Source: Butyrivibrio sp. INlla14 (GTDB taxonomy: Bacteria > Bacillota > Clostridia > Lachnospirales > Lachnospiraceae). From it: DNA of 64,000 bases. The DNA lies in the NCBI RefSeq assembly GCF_900102515.1, contig NZ_FMVS01000022.1, positions 1 through 64,000 on the forward strand, written 5' to 3'. Shown one piece after another: positions 41,988 through 52,160 of this stretch. The notes under the pieces were generated by a model. The model ran no database searches. It saw nothing but the letters and a program-made list of their open reading frames with translations, and was not told the origin of the DNA. How positions within the stretch are numbered: position 1 is the first letter of the stretch; every line of letters begins with the position of its first letter. Made by a program: the position numbers and the translations under genes.

Positions 41988-42986
41988 ATGTACACTGCAA
42001 ACGAAAATAGATATGAAACCATGAAATACAACAGATGTGGAAAAAGCGGACTCAAGCTCTCTGCTGTTTCATTAGGCTTATGGCACAACTTTGGTGATAA
42101 CAGCAACTTTGATAATATGGAAAAAATGTGCTTTACTGCTTTTGACAATGGCATAACTCATTTTGATCTGGCCAACAACTATGGACCTTCTGAAGGTGCA
42201 GCAGAGATCAATTTTGGTAAGATATTAAGAGAGAGCATGCACAAATACAGAGATGAAATGATCATTTCCACAAAAGCTGGCTATTATATGTGGCCTGGTC
42301 CTTACGGCGACTGGGGAAGTCGCAAGTATCTTATATCAAGCCTTGACCAGTCCCTTCAGAGAATGGGTCTTGATTATGTAGATATTTTTTATCATCACAG
42401 AATGGACCCTGAAACTCCGCTCGAGGAAACAATGGAGGCTCTTGCCCAGATAGTAAGAAGTGGCAAGGCTCTCTATGTAGGAATTTCTAATTATGATGGG
42501 CCTACTCTTCAGAAAGCTAGCGACATACTTACTGATCTGCACGTTCCATTCATCATCAATCAAAACAGATATAATATTTTCGATAGGACAATCGAAAAGA
42601 ATGGTCTAAAAGAAAAATCTAAAGAGCTTGGAAAAGGCATAATTTGCTTTTCTCCTCTTGCTCAGGGTCTTTTAACAGATAGATATTTGAACGGCATTCC
42701 AGAAGACAGCAGAATTCGTACTGACGGACGTTTTCTTAACGAAAATAGTCTTAGTGATGACAAAATCAAATGTATCCATGCTCTTAATGAGATTGCTAAG
42801 GGCCGCGGACAAACACTTGCCGAAATGGCTCTTGCCTGGATTTTAAAAGACGACTATGTAACCTCCGTCATTATCGGAGCTTCCAAGCCGTCTCAAATTC
42901 TTGATAATATTAAAGCTATTGAAAACACAAGTTTTACTAGTGATGAGCTTTCAGCAATAGATAAAATTGCTAGTTCCTTTCAATAA
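41988..42986 (+). CDS. Aldo/keto reductase (YghZ-like)
   Basis: About 332 residues. The family signature GITHFDLANNYGPSEGAAE carries the catalytic Asp and Tyr, and ISTKAGYYMWPGPYGDWGS the Lys and the YghZ-branch insertion. Near the end come FSPLAQGLLTDRYL and VIIGASKPSQILDN, the NADPH-binding parts. E. coli YghZ reduces L-glyceraldehyde-3-phosphate and related aldehydes; the same is inferred here. The start at 41988 follows GGAGAAAG. Its last 17 bp overlap the 3' end of the convergent GGDEF gene. Confidence 0.9.
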   Translation: MYTANENRYETMKYNRCGKSGLKLSAVSLGLWHNFGDNSNFDNMEKMCFTAFDNGITHFDLANNYGPSEGAAEINFGKILRESMHKYRDEMIISTKAGYYMWPGPYGDWGSRKYLISSLDQSLQRMGLDYVDIFYHHRMDPETPLEETMEALAQIVRSGKALYVGISNYDGPTLQKASDILTDLHVPFIINQNRYNIFDRTIEKNGLKEKSKELGKGIICFSPLAQGLLTDRYLNGIPEDSRIRTDGRFLNENSLSDDKIKCIHALNEIAKGRGQTLAEMALAWILKDDYVTSVIIGASKPSQILDNIKAIENTSFTSDELSAIDKIASSFQ

Positions 42987-44055
42987 AAAAGCATCCTTTT
43001 CCATCGGCCTTGGCTTGATATAGAGCTTTATCAGCAAGGTTATACATATCTACAAAATTAAGGCCTTTGGTATCTTCTGCTATTCCTATACTACAGGAGA
43101 AACCAGAGGCCTCTTCTGTTCTAAAGGTTTTGAATTCATGCAGGACACTTCGGCATCTAGTCTCAACAAACTCTTTTCCCATCTCGCCCATTACAAGCAC
43201 CATGAATTCATCTCCACCAATTCTTCCAAACACATCTGTAGGATGAAAATAGCTTTTAATTATTTCTGCAAACGTTTTAAGAACTTCGTCACCAACCTGA
43301 TGTCCATATCTGTCGTTGACTTCCTTGAAATTATCGAGGTCAAATATAAACAAAGTCGCTTTAGCGCCTATATGTCTATCGTTTAGTAGTTCTTTACTTT
43401 TTTCTTCGAAGCTAAGCTTATTAAATAGTCCTGTCAAAAGATCTGTCTGGCTCTTTTCCATCAGGATTTCATTTTCTTCTTTGGAAATAAGACTTGCTCT
43501 CATTACGGTAACATAGCAAAAAACAGATACGATCAAAAAAAGAATAGCGTTAGCAGCATCAATTATTACAAGTCTTGGAGTTTTTATACTGTATTCTAAA
43601 ACAGCAAATAAGATTATTAAGACGAACTTGTATAGGGCAATTAAATGAAGATAATCCCTATACAAAGCTGAGATTACAAGAATAGCAGCAGGAAAAAGTA
43701 TAGAACGAACTTCCCTGTGCACATAGGCATCAGCATAAGAAAATGTAAGAATAAGAACTGTATATACTAAATAGCAGTAAATCCTTGTTCTTAACATATT
43801 GCCACCGACTAGTTTTTCAAAAAAATGGTGACTTATAGTAACGAGGACGCTTAGTATAATTGGAATCAGGTAAAGTAGATATTTGCTATAATCGATGGGA
43901 ACAATAAAAGAAATAAGCGTAAAAATAAGACTCAGAAAAACCAGAAAGCCTGCCATATCTCCAGCAACTAGAAAATTTTCTCTGGCAACCTTTCTCTGAT
44001 TATTATCAATATAGTACGCACTATCTATGTAGACATCTATCAGTTTCTTAATCAT
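42970..44055 (-). CDS. Membrane GGDEF diguanylate cyclase
   Basis: A 361-residue protein. Residues ~30-190 hold about six membrane helices (such as AGFLVFLSLIFTLISFIVPI and ANAILFLIVSVFCYVTVMRA), a presumed sensor. Residues ~200-361 are a GGDEF domain with KATLFIFDLDNFKEVNDRYG and an intact RIGGDEFMVLV, so c-di-GMP synthesis is likely. It follows the infA terminator. Its tail overlaps the convergent aldo/keto reductase by 17 bp. Confidence 0.88.
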   Translation of the reverse strand: MIKKLIDVYIDSAYYIDNNQRKVARENFLVAGDMAGFLVFLSLIFTLISFIVPIDYSKYLLYLIPIILSVLVTISHHFFEKLVGGNMLRTRIYCYLVYTVLILTFSYADAYVHREVRSILFPAAILVISALYRDYLHLIALYKFVLIILFAVLEYSIKTPRLVIIDAANAILFLIVSVFCYVTVMRASLISKEENEILMEKSQTDLLTGLFNKLSFEEKSKELLNDRHIGAKATLFIFDLDNFKEVNDRYGHQVGDEVLKTFAEIIKSYFHPTDVFGRIGGDEFMVLVMGEMGKEFVETRCRSVLHEFKTFRTEEASGFSCSIGIAEDTKGLNFVDMYNLADKALYQAKADGKGCFFIERN

Positions 44056-44136
44056 AGGATCTCCACTGAAGTCAAATGTGTGTTCCTTAGTTAATTATAT
44101 ATCGTTAATTCGGCGTAGACAAATGAATGTTTAATT

Positions 44137-44166
44137 AAAAAACCCGCAAAGCAAACGCCTTGCGGG
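44137..44166 (-). terminator. Terminator after infA
   Basis: CCCGCAA (44143-44149) pairs with TTGCGGG (44160-44166), extended inward by GC/GC, then TTTTTTAATT reading leftward. It closes the spc part of the superoperon at infA. Confidence 0.85.
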
Positions 44167-44184
44167 AAATAGCCATAAAAAGGA

Positions 44185-44403
44185 TTACTTATCTCTCCAG
44201 ATGATTCTACCCTTTGTCAGATCATATGGTGAAAGCTCCAGTGTAACCTTGTCACCAGGTAATATTCTAATAAAGTTCTGGCGAAGCTTACCACTAATAT
44301 GAGCTAAAACTACGTGTCCATTCTCAAGTTCAACCTGGAACATTGTGTTAGGAAGCTTTTCAATAACTTTTCCTTCAATTTCAATTACATCAGCCTTTGA
44401 CAT
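44185..44403 (-). CDS. infA: Translation initiation factor IF-1
   Basis: 72 residues, [20 protein letters not shown] to GRIIWRDK, a full-length S1-like OB fold that binds the ribosomal A site during initiation. It follows map by 15 bp; a terminator comes directly after it, which is unusual since rpmJ normally follows. Confidence 0.97.
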   Translation of the reverse strand: MSKADVIEIEGKVIEKLPNTMFQVELENGHVVLAHISGKLRQNFIRILPGDKVTLELSPYDLTKGRIIWRDK

Positions 44404-44418
44404 TATTATCCTCCTTGT

Positions 44419-45177
44419 TCAAGACCTTTCCAATGTTAATATCTCTGGTTCACCATCTGTGATGGCTATGGTATTCTCATAATGCGCTGCAAGGGAACCA
44501 TCTACCGTAACTACTGTCCAATCGTCGTCAAGCCAGCCTACATAGCGCTGTCCCATAGTGATCATCGGCTCTACGCAGATTGTCATGCCTTTCCTAAGCT
44601 TAGGGCCTCTTGTCAGTTTCCTGAAATTAGGAACTATCGGATCTTCATGTAAGGAAGTTCCAATACCATGACCAGTGAGTTCTCTGACAATTCCATATCC
44701 ATAAGGCTTGATATAGTTATCAATTGCCCTGGATATATCATGCAGTCTGTTACCTGCTCTAGCCTTCTTGATACCTTCAAAAAAACTTTCCCTGGTAACA
44801 TCAATCAGTTTCTGGGCTTCATCACTTATCTTGCCAACGCCCCACGTTCTTGCTGCGTCGGAATGATAGCCCTTATATATAAGTCCTGTATCAAAGGTAA
44901 CAATGTCACCTTCCTGCAGGATTCTATCGGCACTTGGAATTCCATGAACAACTTCGTCATTCACAGATATACATACAGAAGCAGGAAATCCTTCATAATT
45001 CTTGCAATTAGGAATTCCACCCAGAGCCAGGATTGTCTTTTCACCAATCTCATCAAGCTCAAGTGTTGAGATACCGGGACGAATAGCGGCATGAAGTTCT
45101 TCATGAACCTTAGCCAAAAGCTGTCCGGACTTTCTCATAAGATCAAGTTCTTCATCTGTTTTTATCGTTATAGCCAT
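44419..45177 (-). CDS. map: Methionine aminopeptidase, type I
   Basis: 252 residues. Metal ligands are visible in VTFDTGLIYKGYHSDAARTW (both Asp), ELTGHGIGTSLHEDP (His), CVEPMITMG (Glu) and the final Glu in HYENTIAITDG. It removes the initiator Met from nascent proteins. Directly between adk and infA, as in most Firmicutes. Confidence 0.96.
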   Translation of the reverse strand: MAITIKTDEELDLMRKSGQLLAKVHEELHAAIRPGISTLELDEIGEKTILALGGIPNCKNYEGFPASVCISVNDEVVHGIPSADRILQEGDIVTFDTGLIYKGYHSDAARTWGVGKISDEAQKLIDVTRESFFEGIKKARAGNRLHDISRAIDNYIKPYGYGIVRELTGHGIGTSLHEDPIVPNFRKLTRGPKLRKGMTICVEPMITMGQRYVGWLDDDWTVVTVDGSLAAHYENTIAITDGEPEILTLERS

Positions 45178-45195
45178 AAATAAAACACCAAAATC

Positions 45196-45840
45196 TTATG
45201 CATTAAGAATATTAACGATATCGCTAAATACTTCCTGCATATCCTTTGTACCGTCAACTGTCTTTAAAATCTGCTTCTTATCATAGTACTCGATAAGAGG
45301 CTGTGTCTGCTCGTGGTAAACAGAGAGTCTGTTCTGAACTGTCTCAGGCTTATCATCATCTCTAAGAACCAATTCGCTTCCACATTTATCACATATACCA
45401 TCTACCTTAGGTGGAATGTGTTCAATATGATAAGTTGCGCCGCACTTAAGGCAAGCTCTTCTGCCTGACATTCTGCGAACGATATTCTCATCTGGAACAT
45501 CGACATTCACAGCAAAATCAACCTTGTCTCCAAGCTTGGTCAGCTCTGCATCAAGAACATCTGCCTGTGGAATAGTACGTGGGAATCCATCAAGAACATA
45601 ACCATTCTTGCAATCATCATTAGCTACTCTATCGAGAAGTAACTGTACAGTAAGTTCATCTGGTACAAGAAGTCCCTTGTCCATATACTCCTTGGCTTTC
45701 TTGCCAAGCTCTGTTCCGTTCTTGATATTAGCTCTGAATATATCTCCAGTAGAGATATGAGGAATGCCGTATTTCTCAGCAATCATCTGAGCCTGTGTAC
45801 CCTTGCCTGCTCCAGGCGCGCCCAACATAATAATTTTCAT
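45196..45840 (-). CDS. adk: Adenylate kinase, zinc-LID type
   Basis: 214 residues: P-loop [23 protein letters not shown]-site DGFPRTIPQ, and a LID with four cysteines ([10 protein letters not shown] and CDKCGS), so it binds zinc as in many Gram-positives. It converts ATP and AMP to two ADP. Its own promoter lies at 45884-45912. Confidence 0.97.
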   Translation of the reverse strand: MKIIMLGAPGAGKGTQAQMIAEKYGIPHISTGDIFRANIKNGTELGKKAKEYMDKGLLVPDELTVQLLLDRVANDDCKNGYVLDGFPRTIPQADVLDAELTKLGDKVDFAVNVDVPDENIVRRMSGRRACLKCGATYHIEHIPPKVDGICDKCGSELVLRDDDKPETVQNRLSVYHEQTQPLIEYYDKKQILKTVDGTKDMQEVFSDIVNILNA

Positions 45841-45883
45841 ACTTATTTCTGCCTCTCACAAATTTATTTGTAACACAAATTTG

Positions 45884-45912
45884 ATTATATAAGAACAAAG
45901 AAGAGGTTGCAA
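45884..45912 (-). promoter_or_regulatory. Promoter of adk-map-infA
   Basis: TTGCAA (45907-45912), 17 bp, TATAAT (45884-45889) on the minus strand. The -35 box lies inside the preceding hairpin. Confidence 0.7.
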
Positions 45913-45942
45913 GACTCGCAAAAAGCGAGTCCTGTGACCTCT
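45902..45942 (-). terminator. Hairpin between secY and adk
   Basis: AGAGGT and GACTCGC pair with GCGAGTC and ACCTCT around AAAAA, followed leftward by TCTTTGTTCTT: a partial terminator that also carries the -35 of the adk promoter. Confidence 0.65.
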
Positions 45943-45954
45943 CTCCAATTAATC

Positions 45955-47274
45955 TTAGTCTTCCAAGAAGCCTTTGTAATTACGTACCAGCATCTGAGAT
46001 TCAATCTGCTTGATTGTCTCAAGAATAACGCTTACCACGATGATAAGGCTAGTTCCGCCGAATGAAACACTCGCACCGAATACACCATTAAAGAAGATAG
46101 GTAATACACCAATAATTGTAAGACCACATGCTCCGATGAAAATGATGTAGTTCAAAATGTTTGTAAGGTAATCACTTGTAGGCTTACCTGGTCTGATACC
46201 AGGAATAAAGCCACCCTGCTTCTTCATGTTATCTGCAATCTCAAGTGGATTGAAGGTAATTGACGTATAGAAATACGCGAAGAAGATAAGCAATAATATG
46301 TATACTACTAAACCAATTGAGTAGTTCCAGTGTGTTGGATTACACCAGTTACTCTGGTTAAGATATGCAATGAACTTGCCCCAGAAACCTGTTCCGTTAT
46401 AGCCAACAAGCTGGCTGATAATGATAGGGAACTGGAATAAAGACATTGCAAAGATAATTGGCATAACGCCTGCAGTATTGACCTTGAGAGGAATCTCTGA
46501 ACGATTCCCACCGTAAGTTTTCCTACCCTGGATCTTCTTGGCATACTGTACAGGAATCCTGCGCTCAGCGCCATTAAGAAGAACAACCAATACTACCATT
46601 GCAACTATAACTGCAAGAATGATTATAGCTGATACAACTCCCCTAGCAATAGGCTTACCATTTACGAACTGATCGTAAAGAGCCTTGATATCTGACGGCA
46701 TTCTGGAAAGAATGTTGATAGTCAGAACTATTGAAATACCGTTTCCAACCCCATTTTCTGTGATTCTTTCACCAATCCACATCAGGAATGCACTACCAGC
46801 TGTAAGGGCTGCTACAATCTGTACTACAAGGAAAATAGACTGCTGTGTAAGGAAGCCTGTGTTCCTGTAGAAACCAATTGCCATTGCAATGGATTCGATA
46901 AGAGCTAAAGCAACTGTTACGTATCTTGTAAGAGCTGTAAGCTTCTTTCTTCCATCCTCGCCATCTCTCTGCCACTCTTCAAACTTTGGAATAGCAATAG
47001 TGAGAAGCTGAATGATAATGGAAGATGTGATGTATGGTGTAATATTGAGTGCCAAAATTGACATGTTCTCAAATGATCCACCAGTAAATCGATCCATAAA
47101 GCCAAAAGAATCACTATCAGTAAGACTCTTGAACCAATTCTGGAATACTGATACGTTCATACCAGGTACCGGAATTGCTGATCCTAATCTGATCACACCA
47201 AGCATACAAATAGTGAAAAGGATCTTCCTTCTTAATTCTTTGACTTTCAATGCATTCATTAGGGACTTTAACAT
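45955..47274 (-). CDS. secY: Preprotein translocase subunit SecY
   Basis: 439 residues with ten membrane helices. The plug region GGSFENMSILALNITPYITS and the cytoplasmic loop RRIPVQYAKKIQGRKTYGGN are typical. SecY is the protein-conducting channel. The start is two bases from the rplO stop. Confidence 0.97.
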   Translation of the reverse strand: MLKSLMNALKVKELRRKILFTICMLGVIRLGSAIPVPGMNVSVFQNWFKSLTDSDSFGFMDRFTGGSFENMSILALNITPYITSSIIIQLLTIAIPKFEEWQRDGEDGRKKLTALTRYVTVALALIESIAMAIGFYRNTGFLTQQSIFLVVQIVAALTAGSAFLMWIGERITENGVGNGISIVLTINILSRMPSDIKALYDQFVNGKPIARGVVSAIIILAVIVAMVVLVVLLNGAERRIPVQYAKKIQGRKTYGGNRSEIPLKVNTAGVMPIIFAMSLFQFPIIISQLVGYNGTGFWGKFIAYLNQSNWCNPTHWNYSIGLVVYILLLIFFAYFYTSITFNPLEIADNMKKQGGFIPGIRPGKPTSDYLTNILNYIIFIGACGLTIIGVLPIFFNGVFGASVSFGGTSLIIVVSVILETIKQIESQMLVRNYKGFLED

Positions 47275-47276
47275 TA

Positions 47277-47717
47277 TTAGATCACCTCTGTTGTTCCACC
47301 AAGAGCTTCGATCTTTTCTTTTGCTGATGCGCTGAATGCATTAGCTTTAACCGTAAGCTTCTTAGTAAATTCTCCGTTGCCAAGAATCTTCACGCCGTCA
47401 AGTTCCTTCTTGATGATACCCTGGTCCTTGAGTGCCTGAATATCTACAACTGCTCCGTTGTCAAATACTTCAAGTGCGCTAAGATTAATGCCTACGATAT
47501 TCTTGTGGTTGATGTTCTTGAAGCCTCTCTTAGGAAGTCTTCTGAAAAGTGGCATCTGACCGCCTTCGAAACCAAGTCTTGGTGCTCCTGAACGAGCCTT
47601 CTGACCCTTATGTCCCTTACCAGCTGTCTTGCCGTTTCCTGAACCATGACCACGGCCTCTTCTAAAATTATCGCTCTGTCTTGAACCTTCAGCAGGTCTT
47701 AAGTTGGATAATTCCAT
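47277..47717 (-). CDS. rplO: Ribosomal protein L15 (uL15)
   Basis: 146 residues: [20 protein letters not shown], the glycine-rich [20 protein letters not shown] and the conserved [18 protein letters not shown] late assembly protein of the large subunit. Confidence 0.97.
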   Translation of the reverse strand: MELSNLRPAEGSRQSDNFRRGRGHGSGNGKTAGKGHKGQKARSGAPRLGFEGGQMPLFRRLPKRGFKNINHKNIVGINLSALEVFDNGAVVDIQALKDQGIIKKELDGVKILGNGEFTKKLTVKANAFSASAKEKIEALGGTTEVI

Positions 47718-47840
47718 GATATTCCTCCTTATAAAACCCGGAGCTCGTACCGCTCAACGCAGCGCACTTCTATATTATACACCACTCGCGTATACATGGA
47801 ACAGCTCCGGTCACATTTTTTGCATCTTTTTGAGATTTTA

Positions 47841-48026
47841 TTAAATCTCTTCTACCTTAACGAGGTGTCTGATCTGCTGAATCTGACCTCTTGTTGCAGA
47901 GTTATCAGGAAGTTCAACAGAACTGTTAAGTTTCTTGAATCCCATTGATTTAACTGTTGCTACCTGCTTTGGGATAGCTCCGATAGTTGACTTAACCAAT
48001 GTGATCTTAAGCTTCTTATCTGCCAT
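47841..48026 (-). CDS. rpmD: Ribosomal protein L30 (uL30)
   Basis: 61 residues, MADKKLKITLVKSTIGAIPK to RHLVKVEEI, full length for bacterial L30. A 123 bp gap to rplO shows nothing striking. Confidence 0.96.
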   Translation of the reverse strand: MADKKLKITLVKSTIGAIPKQVATVKSMGFKKLNSSVELPDNSATRGQIQQIRHLVKVEEI

Positions 48027-48042
48027 TGATTTTCTCCTTCTA

Positions 48043-48552
48043 TTAAGCGGTTACTTCTGCTACAGATTTACCGCGCTTTGCTGCAACTTCTTCAGGTGTC
48101 TTTAACTGAGCAAGGCCATTGATTGTAGCATAAACAACATTCTGCTTGTTGTTTGAACCAAGTGACTTTGTTCTGATATTTCTGATACCTGCAAGCTCAC
48201 ATACAGAACGAGCAGGACCACCAGCGATGATACCAGTACCTTCTGGAGACTTCTTAAGTAAAACTTCAGCAGAACCGAACTTACCTACGAAATCATGTGT
48301 AATACTGTTGTTCTCATCAAGAGGAACAGTAATGAGGTTCTTTGTAGCATCTTCCTTACCCTTACGGATAGCGTCTGGAATTTCTGTTGACTTTCCAAGA
48401 CCAACACCAACGTGTCCATTGTTGTCACCAACTACTACAAGAGCTGTGAACTTCATGTTACGTCCACCTTTAACAACCTTAGTAACACGCTTGATGGTTA
48501 CAACTTTATCTGTCAATTCGAGCTGACTTGCATCTACGATATTACGCTTCAT
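48043..48552 (-). CDS. rpsE: Ribosomal protein S5 (uS5)
   Basis: 169 residues: dsRNA-binding-like N-terminal part ([20 protein letters not shown]) and the conserved [21 protein letters not shown]5 helps set decoding accuracy at the mRNA entry side. Confidence 0.97.
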   Translation of the reverse strand: MKRNIVDASQLELTDKVVTIKRVTKVVKGGRNMKFTALVVVGDNNGHVGVGLGKSTEIPDAIRKGKEDATKNLITVPLDENNSITHDFVGKFGSAEVLLKKSPEGTGIIAGGPARSVCELAGIRNIRTKSLGSNNKQNVVYATINGLAQLKTPEEVAAKRGKSVAEVTA

Positions 48553-48570
48553 TTTGTGTTTTCTCCCTTC

Positions 48571-48939
48571 TTAGAATTCCAAGCCAGCTTTTCTAGCAGC
48601 CTCGGCCAATGCTTCTACCTTACCGTGGTAGATATAACCGCCTCTGTCAAATACAACGGCTTTGATACCCTTCTCGAGGGCTCTCTTTGCAACAACATCA
48701 CCGATCTTTGTTGCAGCCTCAATGTCGTCTGTATTCTTAAGCTCAGCCTTGATATCTTTTTCAAGAGTTGAAGCAGATACAAGTGTCTTGCCGGCAACAT
48801 CATCAATAACCTGTGCGTAAACATGATTATTGCTTCTAAAAACAGCTAAACGTGGTCTTTCAGCTGTACCGCTGAAACGATTACGGATCTTCATGTGCTT
48901 TTTAACACGAATTTCCTGTCTGGATTCTTTACTAACCAT
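48571..48939 (-). CDS. rplR: Ribosomal protein L18 (uL18)
   Basis: 122 residues from [20 protein letters not shown], with [20 protein letters not shown] and the ending [13 protein letters not shown]. Binds 5S rRNA with L5. Confidence 0.97.
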   Translation of the reverse strand: MVSKESRQEIRVKKHMKIRNRFSGTAERPRLAVFRSNNHVYAQVIDDVAGKTLVSASTLEKDIKAELKNTDDIEAATKIGDVVAKRALEKGIKAVVFDRGGYIYHGKVEALAEAARKAGLEF

Positions 48940-48958
48940 TTTGCACTCTCCTTATCTA

Positions 48959-49498
48959 TTATTTCTTACCGGTCTTACCAACTTTACGTCTGATAACTTC
49001 ATCAGCATACTTGATTCCCTTGCCCTTATATGGCTCTGGAGCTCTCTTCTCTCTGATGATAGCAGCGTGCTGGCCAACCGCCTCTTTGTCGATTCCCTTT
49101 ACTGTGATTACCTGACCCTCTACAACTGTCTCAACTCCTTCAGGATCAACAAGTTCTACTGGGTGAGAATAACCAAGTGTAAGAGAGAGTGTCTTGCCGT
49201 TTTTAGCAGCTCTGTAACCTACACCGTTTACCTCAAGCTTCTTCTCGAATCCCTCTGTTACACCAATAACCATGTTGTTAAGAAGGCTTCTTGAAAGGCC
49301 GTGTAAAGCTCTTGTCTTCTTCTGATCGTCTGGTCTCTTAACCTCGATCTGACCGTCTTCCTGTGAGAAAGAAATCTCAGCAGGGAAAACTCTTGTAAGG
49401 GTTCCCTTAGGTCCCTTAACAGTCACCTTATTATTTTCTGCAACTTCTACTGTTACTCCAGCAGGAACTGCGATTGGCATTTTTCCAATTCGTGACAT
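48959..49498 (-). CDS. rplF: Ribosomal protein L6 (uL6)
   Basis: 179 residues of two similar domains: [20 protein letters not shown] at the start and the signature [19 protein letters not shown] near the end. Lies close to the sarcin-ricin loop. Confidence 0.97.
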   Translation of the reverse strand: MSRIGKMPIAVPAGVTVEVAENNKVTVKGPKGTLTRVFPAEISFSQEDGQIEVKRPDDQKKTRALHGLSRSLLNNMVIGVTEGFEKKLEVNGVGYRAAKNGKTLSLTLGYSHPVELVDPEGVETVVEGQVITVKGIDKEAVGQHAAIIREKRAPEPYKGKGIKYADEVIRRKVGKTGKK

Positions 49499-49513
49499 GC
49501 CCGTACCTCCAAT

Positions 49514-49915
49514 TTACCAAATGAATGCAAGAACTTCGCCACCAACCTGAAGTTCTCTTGCTTTTTTATCAGTTACAACGCCCTGGTTTGTAGAAATGAT
49601 AGCGATACCAAGACCACCTAATACTCTAGGAAGCTCATCCTTGCCTGCGTATACACGAAGACCAGGTTTTGAGATTCTCTTAAGACCTGTGATAACCTTA
49701 TCGTTTCTGTCAGCACCATACTTAAGAGTAATATGAAGATTCTTGAATGCTCCATCTTCAACAACGTCTAACTTCTTAATATATCCCTCGTCAAGAAGAA
49801 TGTTTGCAATTGCAAGCTTCATCTTTGAAGAAGGAACATCAACAGTGTCATGCTTTGCAGTATTTGCGTTACGAATTCTTGTAAGCATATCTGCAATAGG
49901 ATCGTTCATTGCCAT
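49514..49915 (-). CDS. rpsH: Ribosomal protein S8 (uS8)
   Basis: 133 residues starting [20 protein letters not shown], ending [20 protein letters not shown] and GEVLAFIW. S8 binds 16S helix 21 and represses the spc operon in E. coli by a mimic in the mRNA; a structured 250 bp gap lies just upstream here. Confidence 0.97.
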   Translation of the reverse strand: MAMNDPIADMLTRIRNANTAKHDTVDVPSSKMKLAIANILLDEGYIKKLDVVEDGAFKNLHITLKYGADRNDKVITGLKRISKPGLRVYAGKDELPRVLGGLGIAIISTNQGVVTDKKARELQVGGEVLAFIW

Positions 49916-50048
49916 TTTAAAATTGCCTCCTTAATTATTTTTGCTTCGCCTTACTACTCCCCGAATTGAGCAGAGACACGAAGCCGCAACTCGCGCTTTT
50001 GTGTTTCTCAATACACTGAGTAATAATAATCTAATTTCTTTAAATTTA

Positions 50049-50115
50049 GTGGTCTCCATCCCAGACCACAATTATCAGCTAATGAAGTTCTGCTCACAGG
50101 CAATAGCCTTTGTCA
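50049..50115 (-). promoter_or_regulatory. Hairpins in the rpsZ-rpsH gap
   Basis: The ~250 bp spacer (49916-50164) holds a perfect hairpin GTGGTCT-CCATCCC-AGACCAC (50049-50069) and a second stem GTTCTG/CAGAAC with an inner AGGC/GCCT (about 50084-50115). It is upstream of rpsH, so a binding site for a regulatory ribosomal protein is possible; the fold is my reading and is untested. Confidence 0.4.
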
Positions 50116-50164
50116 GAACGTGCTAATGTGCTAGTTCAATGAAATCTCACTGAGCAATTAGTCT

Positions 50165-50350
50165 TTACCAAGATGCCTTACGTACACCAGGAATCTCGCC
50201 CTTGTATGCAAGCTCACGGAAGCAAATTCTGCAGATTCCGTACTTTCTGATGTAAGCATGAGGACGACCGCAGATCTTACAACGGTTATAAGCACGTGTA
50301 GAGAACTTTGGTTTCATCTGCTGTTTTAACTTCATGGATAATTTAGCCAT
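50165..50350 (-). CDS. rpsZ: Ribosomal protein S14, zinc type (uS14)
   Basis: 61 residues, the short zinc form: CKICGRP and CRICFREL give the four cysteines. Starts [20 protein letters not shown], ends GVRKASW. The C-minus paralogue, when present, is encoded elsewhere. Confidence 0.96.
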   Translation of the reverse strand: MAKLSMKLKQQMKPKFSTRAYNRCKICGRPHAYIRKYGICRICFRELAYKGEIPGVRKASW

Positions 50351-50371
50351 GTGTTCTATTCCCTCCTATAA

Positions 50372-50911
50372 TTACTTTGCAAAAGGCATATTGAACAGTG
50401 TAAGAAGCTCACGAGCCTCCTCATCTGTCTTAGCTGTTGTTGTGAAAATGATATCCATACCTCTTGTCTTATCAATCTTATCATACTCGATTTCAGGGAA
50501 GATAAGCTGCTCCTTGATACCAAGAGCATAGTTTCCTCTACCATCGAATGAGTTAGGGTTGATACCTCTGAAGTCACGTACACGAGGAAGTGCAAGGTTT
50601 ACAAGACGATCAAGGAAATCGTACATCTTGTCACCACGAAGTGTTACCTTACATCCGATAGGCATACCCTCTCTCAGTTTGAAGTTAGCGATAGACTTCT
50701 TAGCCTTTGTAATAACAGGCTTCTGGCCAGAAATAATAGCCATGTCGTTTGCAGCGTTCTCAAGAAGCTTAGCATTCTCCTTTGCTTCTCCAACACCCAT
50801 ATTGATAACGATCTTGTCGAGCTTTGGAACTTCCATTACGTTCTTGTAACCGAACTTCTTTGTCATAGCATCAACGATCTCGTTCTTGTATAAATCCTTA
50901 TATCTACTCAA
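50372..50911 (-). CDS. rplE: Ribosomal protein L5 (uL5)
   Basis: 179 residues with [20 protein letters not shown] and [20 protein letters not shown], the 5S rRNA and P-site contacts. Full length. Confidence 0.97.
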   Translation of the reverse strand: MSRYKDLYKNEIVDAMTKKFGYKNVMEVPKLDKIVINMGVGEAKENAKLLENAANDMAIISGQKPVITKAKKSIANFKLREGMPIGCKVTLRGDKMYDFLDRLVNLALPRVRDFRGINPNSFDGRGNYALGIKEQLIFPEIEYDKIDKTRGMDIIFTTTAKTDEEARELLTLFNMPFAK

Positions 50912-50933
50912 CGTTATATACCTCCTTTCTTAA

Positions 50934-51263
50934 TTAGTCGATAACCTCACCAGTCTTTTTAGCGATGCGGTTTTTCTTTACAACCTTACCATTCTCATCC
51001 TTTTCAACTTTGAATCCGATCTTGGTAGGCTGTCCGTTATGAAGATACATAACATTTGAGATATCAAGCGCAGCTTCACGCTCAACAATTCCGCCATTAG
51101 GATTCTTTGCAGAAGGCTTCTCGTGGCAGATGGCCTTATTAACGCCTTCTACGATAACCTTTCCATTCTTCTGATCAACTGAAAGGACTTTACCCTTCTT
51201 GTTGATTTCACCACCGGCGATAACCTGAACCATATCACCCTTTTTGATCTTACTTGTTGACAT
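50934..51263 (-). CDS. rplX: Ribosomal protein L24 (uL24)
   Basis: 109 residues with an N-terminal KOW motif (KKGDMVQVIAGGEINKKGKV). An assembly initiator of the large subunit. Confidence 0.97.
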   Translation of the reverse strand: MSTSKIKKGDMVQVIAGGEINKKGKVLSVDQKNGKVIVEGVNKAICHEKPSAKNPNGGIVEREAALDISNVMYLHNGQPTKIGFKVEKDENGKVVKKNRIAKKTGEVID

Positions 51264-51275
51264 ATGGGCGCCTCC

Positions 51276-51644
51276 TTATAATACTTCCGGAGCAAGAGAA
51301 AGGATCTTCATGAACTTTTTCTCACGAAGCTCTCTAGCTACGGGTCCAAAAATACGTGTTCCCTTAGGCGTACCATCTTCATTGATAACAACAGCAGCGT
51401 TCTCATCAAATCTGATGTAGGAACCGTCCTTACGACGTGTCTCTTTAACTGTACGAACGACAACAGCCTTAACTACATCACCCTTCTTTACAACTCCACC
51501 GGGTGTTGCTTCTTTAACAGAAGCTACTATTGTGTCGCCGATTCTCGCATATCTTCTTGTAGATCCACCCATAACACGGATTGTAAGAAGCTCTTTAGCA
51601 CCAGTGTTATCAGCGACCTTCAGTCTACTTTCCTGCTGAATCAT
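51276..51644 (-). CDS. rplN: Ribosomal protein L14 (uL14)
   Basis: 122 residues, [20 protein letters not shown] to [16 protein letters not shown], the highly conserved intersubunit-bridge protein. Confidence 0.98.
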   Translation of the reverse strand: MIQQESRLKVADNTGAKELLTIRVMGGSTRRYARIGDTIVASVKEATPGGVVKKGDVVKAVVVRTVKETRRKDGSYIRFDENAAVVINEDGTPKGTRIFGPVARELREKKFMKILSLAPEVL

Positions 51645-51667
51645 GATATTTCTCCTTTATTTTATGA

Positions 51668-51922
51668 TTACTTTGCACGCTCAATTATGGATACAAGTCT
51701 CCATCTCTTATCCTTGGAGATAGGCTTTGTTTCCATGACCTTAACTGTGTCACCGATACGGCACTCATTGTTCTCGTCATGAGCCTTAAGCTTGTAAGTT
51801 CTCTTTACGATCTTCTTGTAAAGAGGATGCTTTACATGGTCCTCAATGGAAACTGTGATGGTCTTATCCATCTTATCGCTTGTTACTTTACCAACACGCG
51901 TTTTTCTTAAATTTCTTTCCAC
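51668..51922 (-). CDS. rpsQ: Ribosomal protein S17 (uS17)
   Basis: 84 residues, OB fold: [20 protein letters not shown], then [20 protein letters not shown] 16S assembly protein. Confidence 0.97.
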   Translation of the reverse strand: MERNLRKTRVGKVTSDKMDKTITVSIEDHVKHPLYKKIVKRTYKLKAHDENNECRIGDTVKVMETKPISKDKRWRLVSIIERAK

Positions 51923-51950
51923 GATTATTTCTCCTTATTTAGTATGAGGC

Positions 51951-52160
51951 TTAGTTAGCAGCCTTAGCATTCTGTGTGATTACAGTCTGGATTCTTGCAA
52001 TATTTCTTCTTACTTCTTTAATTCTTGCTGTATTATCCAACTGGTTTGTAGCGTTCTGGAACTTAAGGTTAAAAAGCTCTTTCTTTGCAGAAACAAGCTC
52101 TGTCTGGAGCTCTTCAGCAGACTTAGCCAGAAGCTCTTCTACATACTTATTAGTTTTCAT
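51951..52160 (-). CDS. rpmC: Ribosomal protein L29 (uL29)
   Basis: 69 residues from [20 protein letters not shown], with [20 protein letters not shown] and [11 protein letters not shown]. The start at 52160 overlaps the end of rplP by 11 bp; a longer in-frame reading would lie inside rplP. Confidence 0.96.
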   Translation of the reverse strand: MKTNKYVEELLAKSAEELQTELVSAKKELFNLKFQNATNQLDNTARIKEVRRNIARIQTVITQNAKAAN

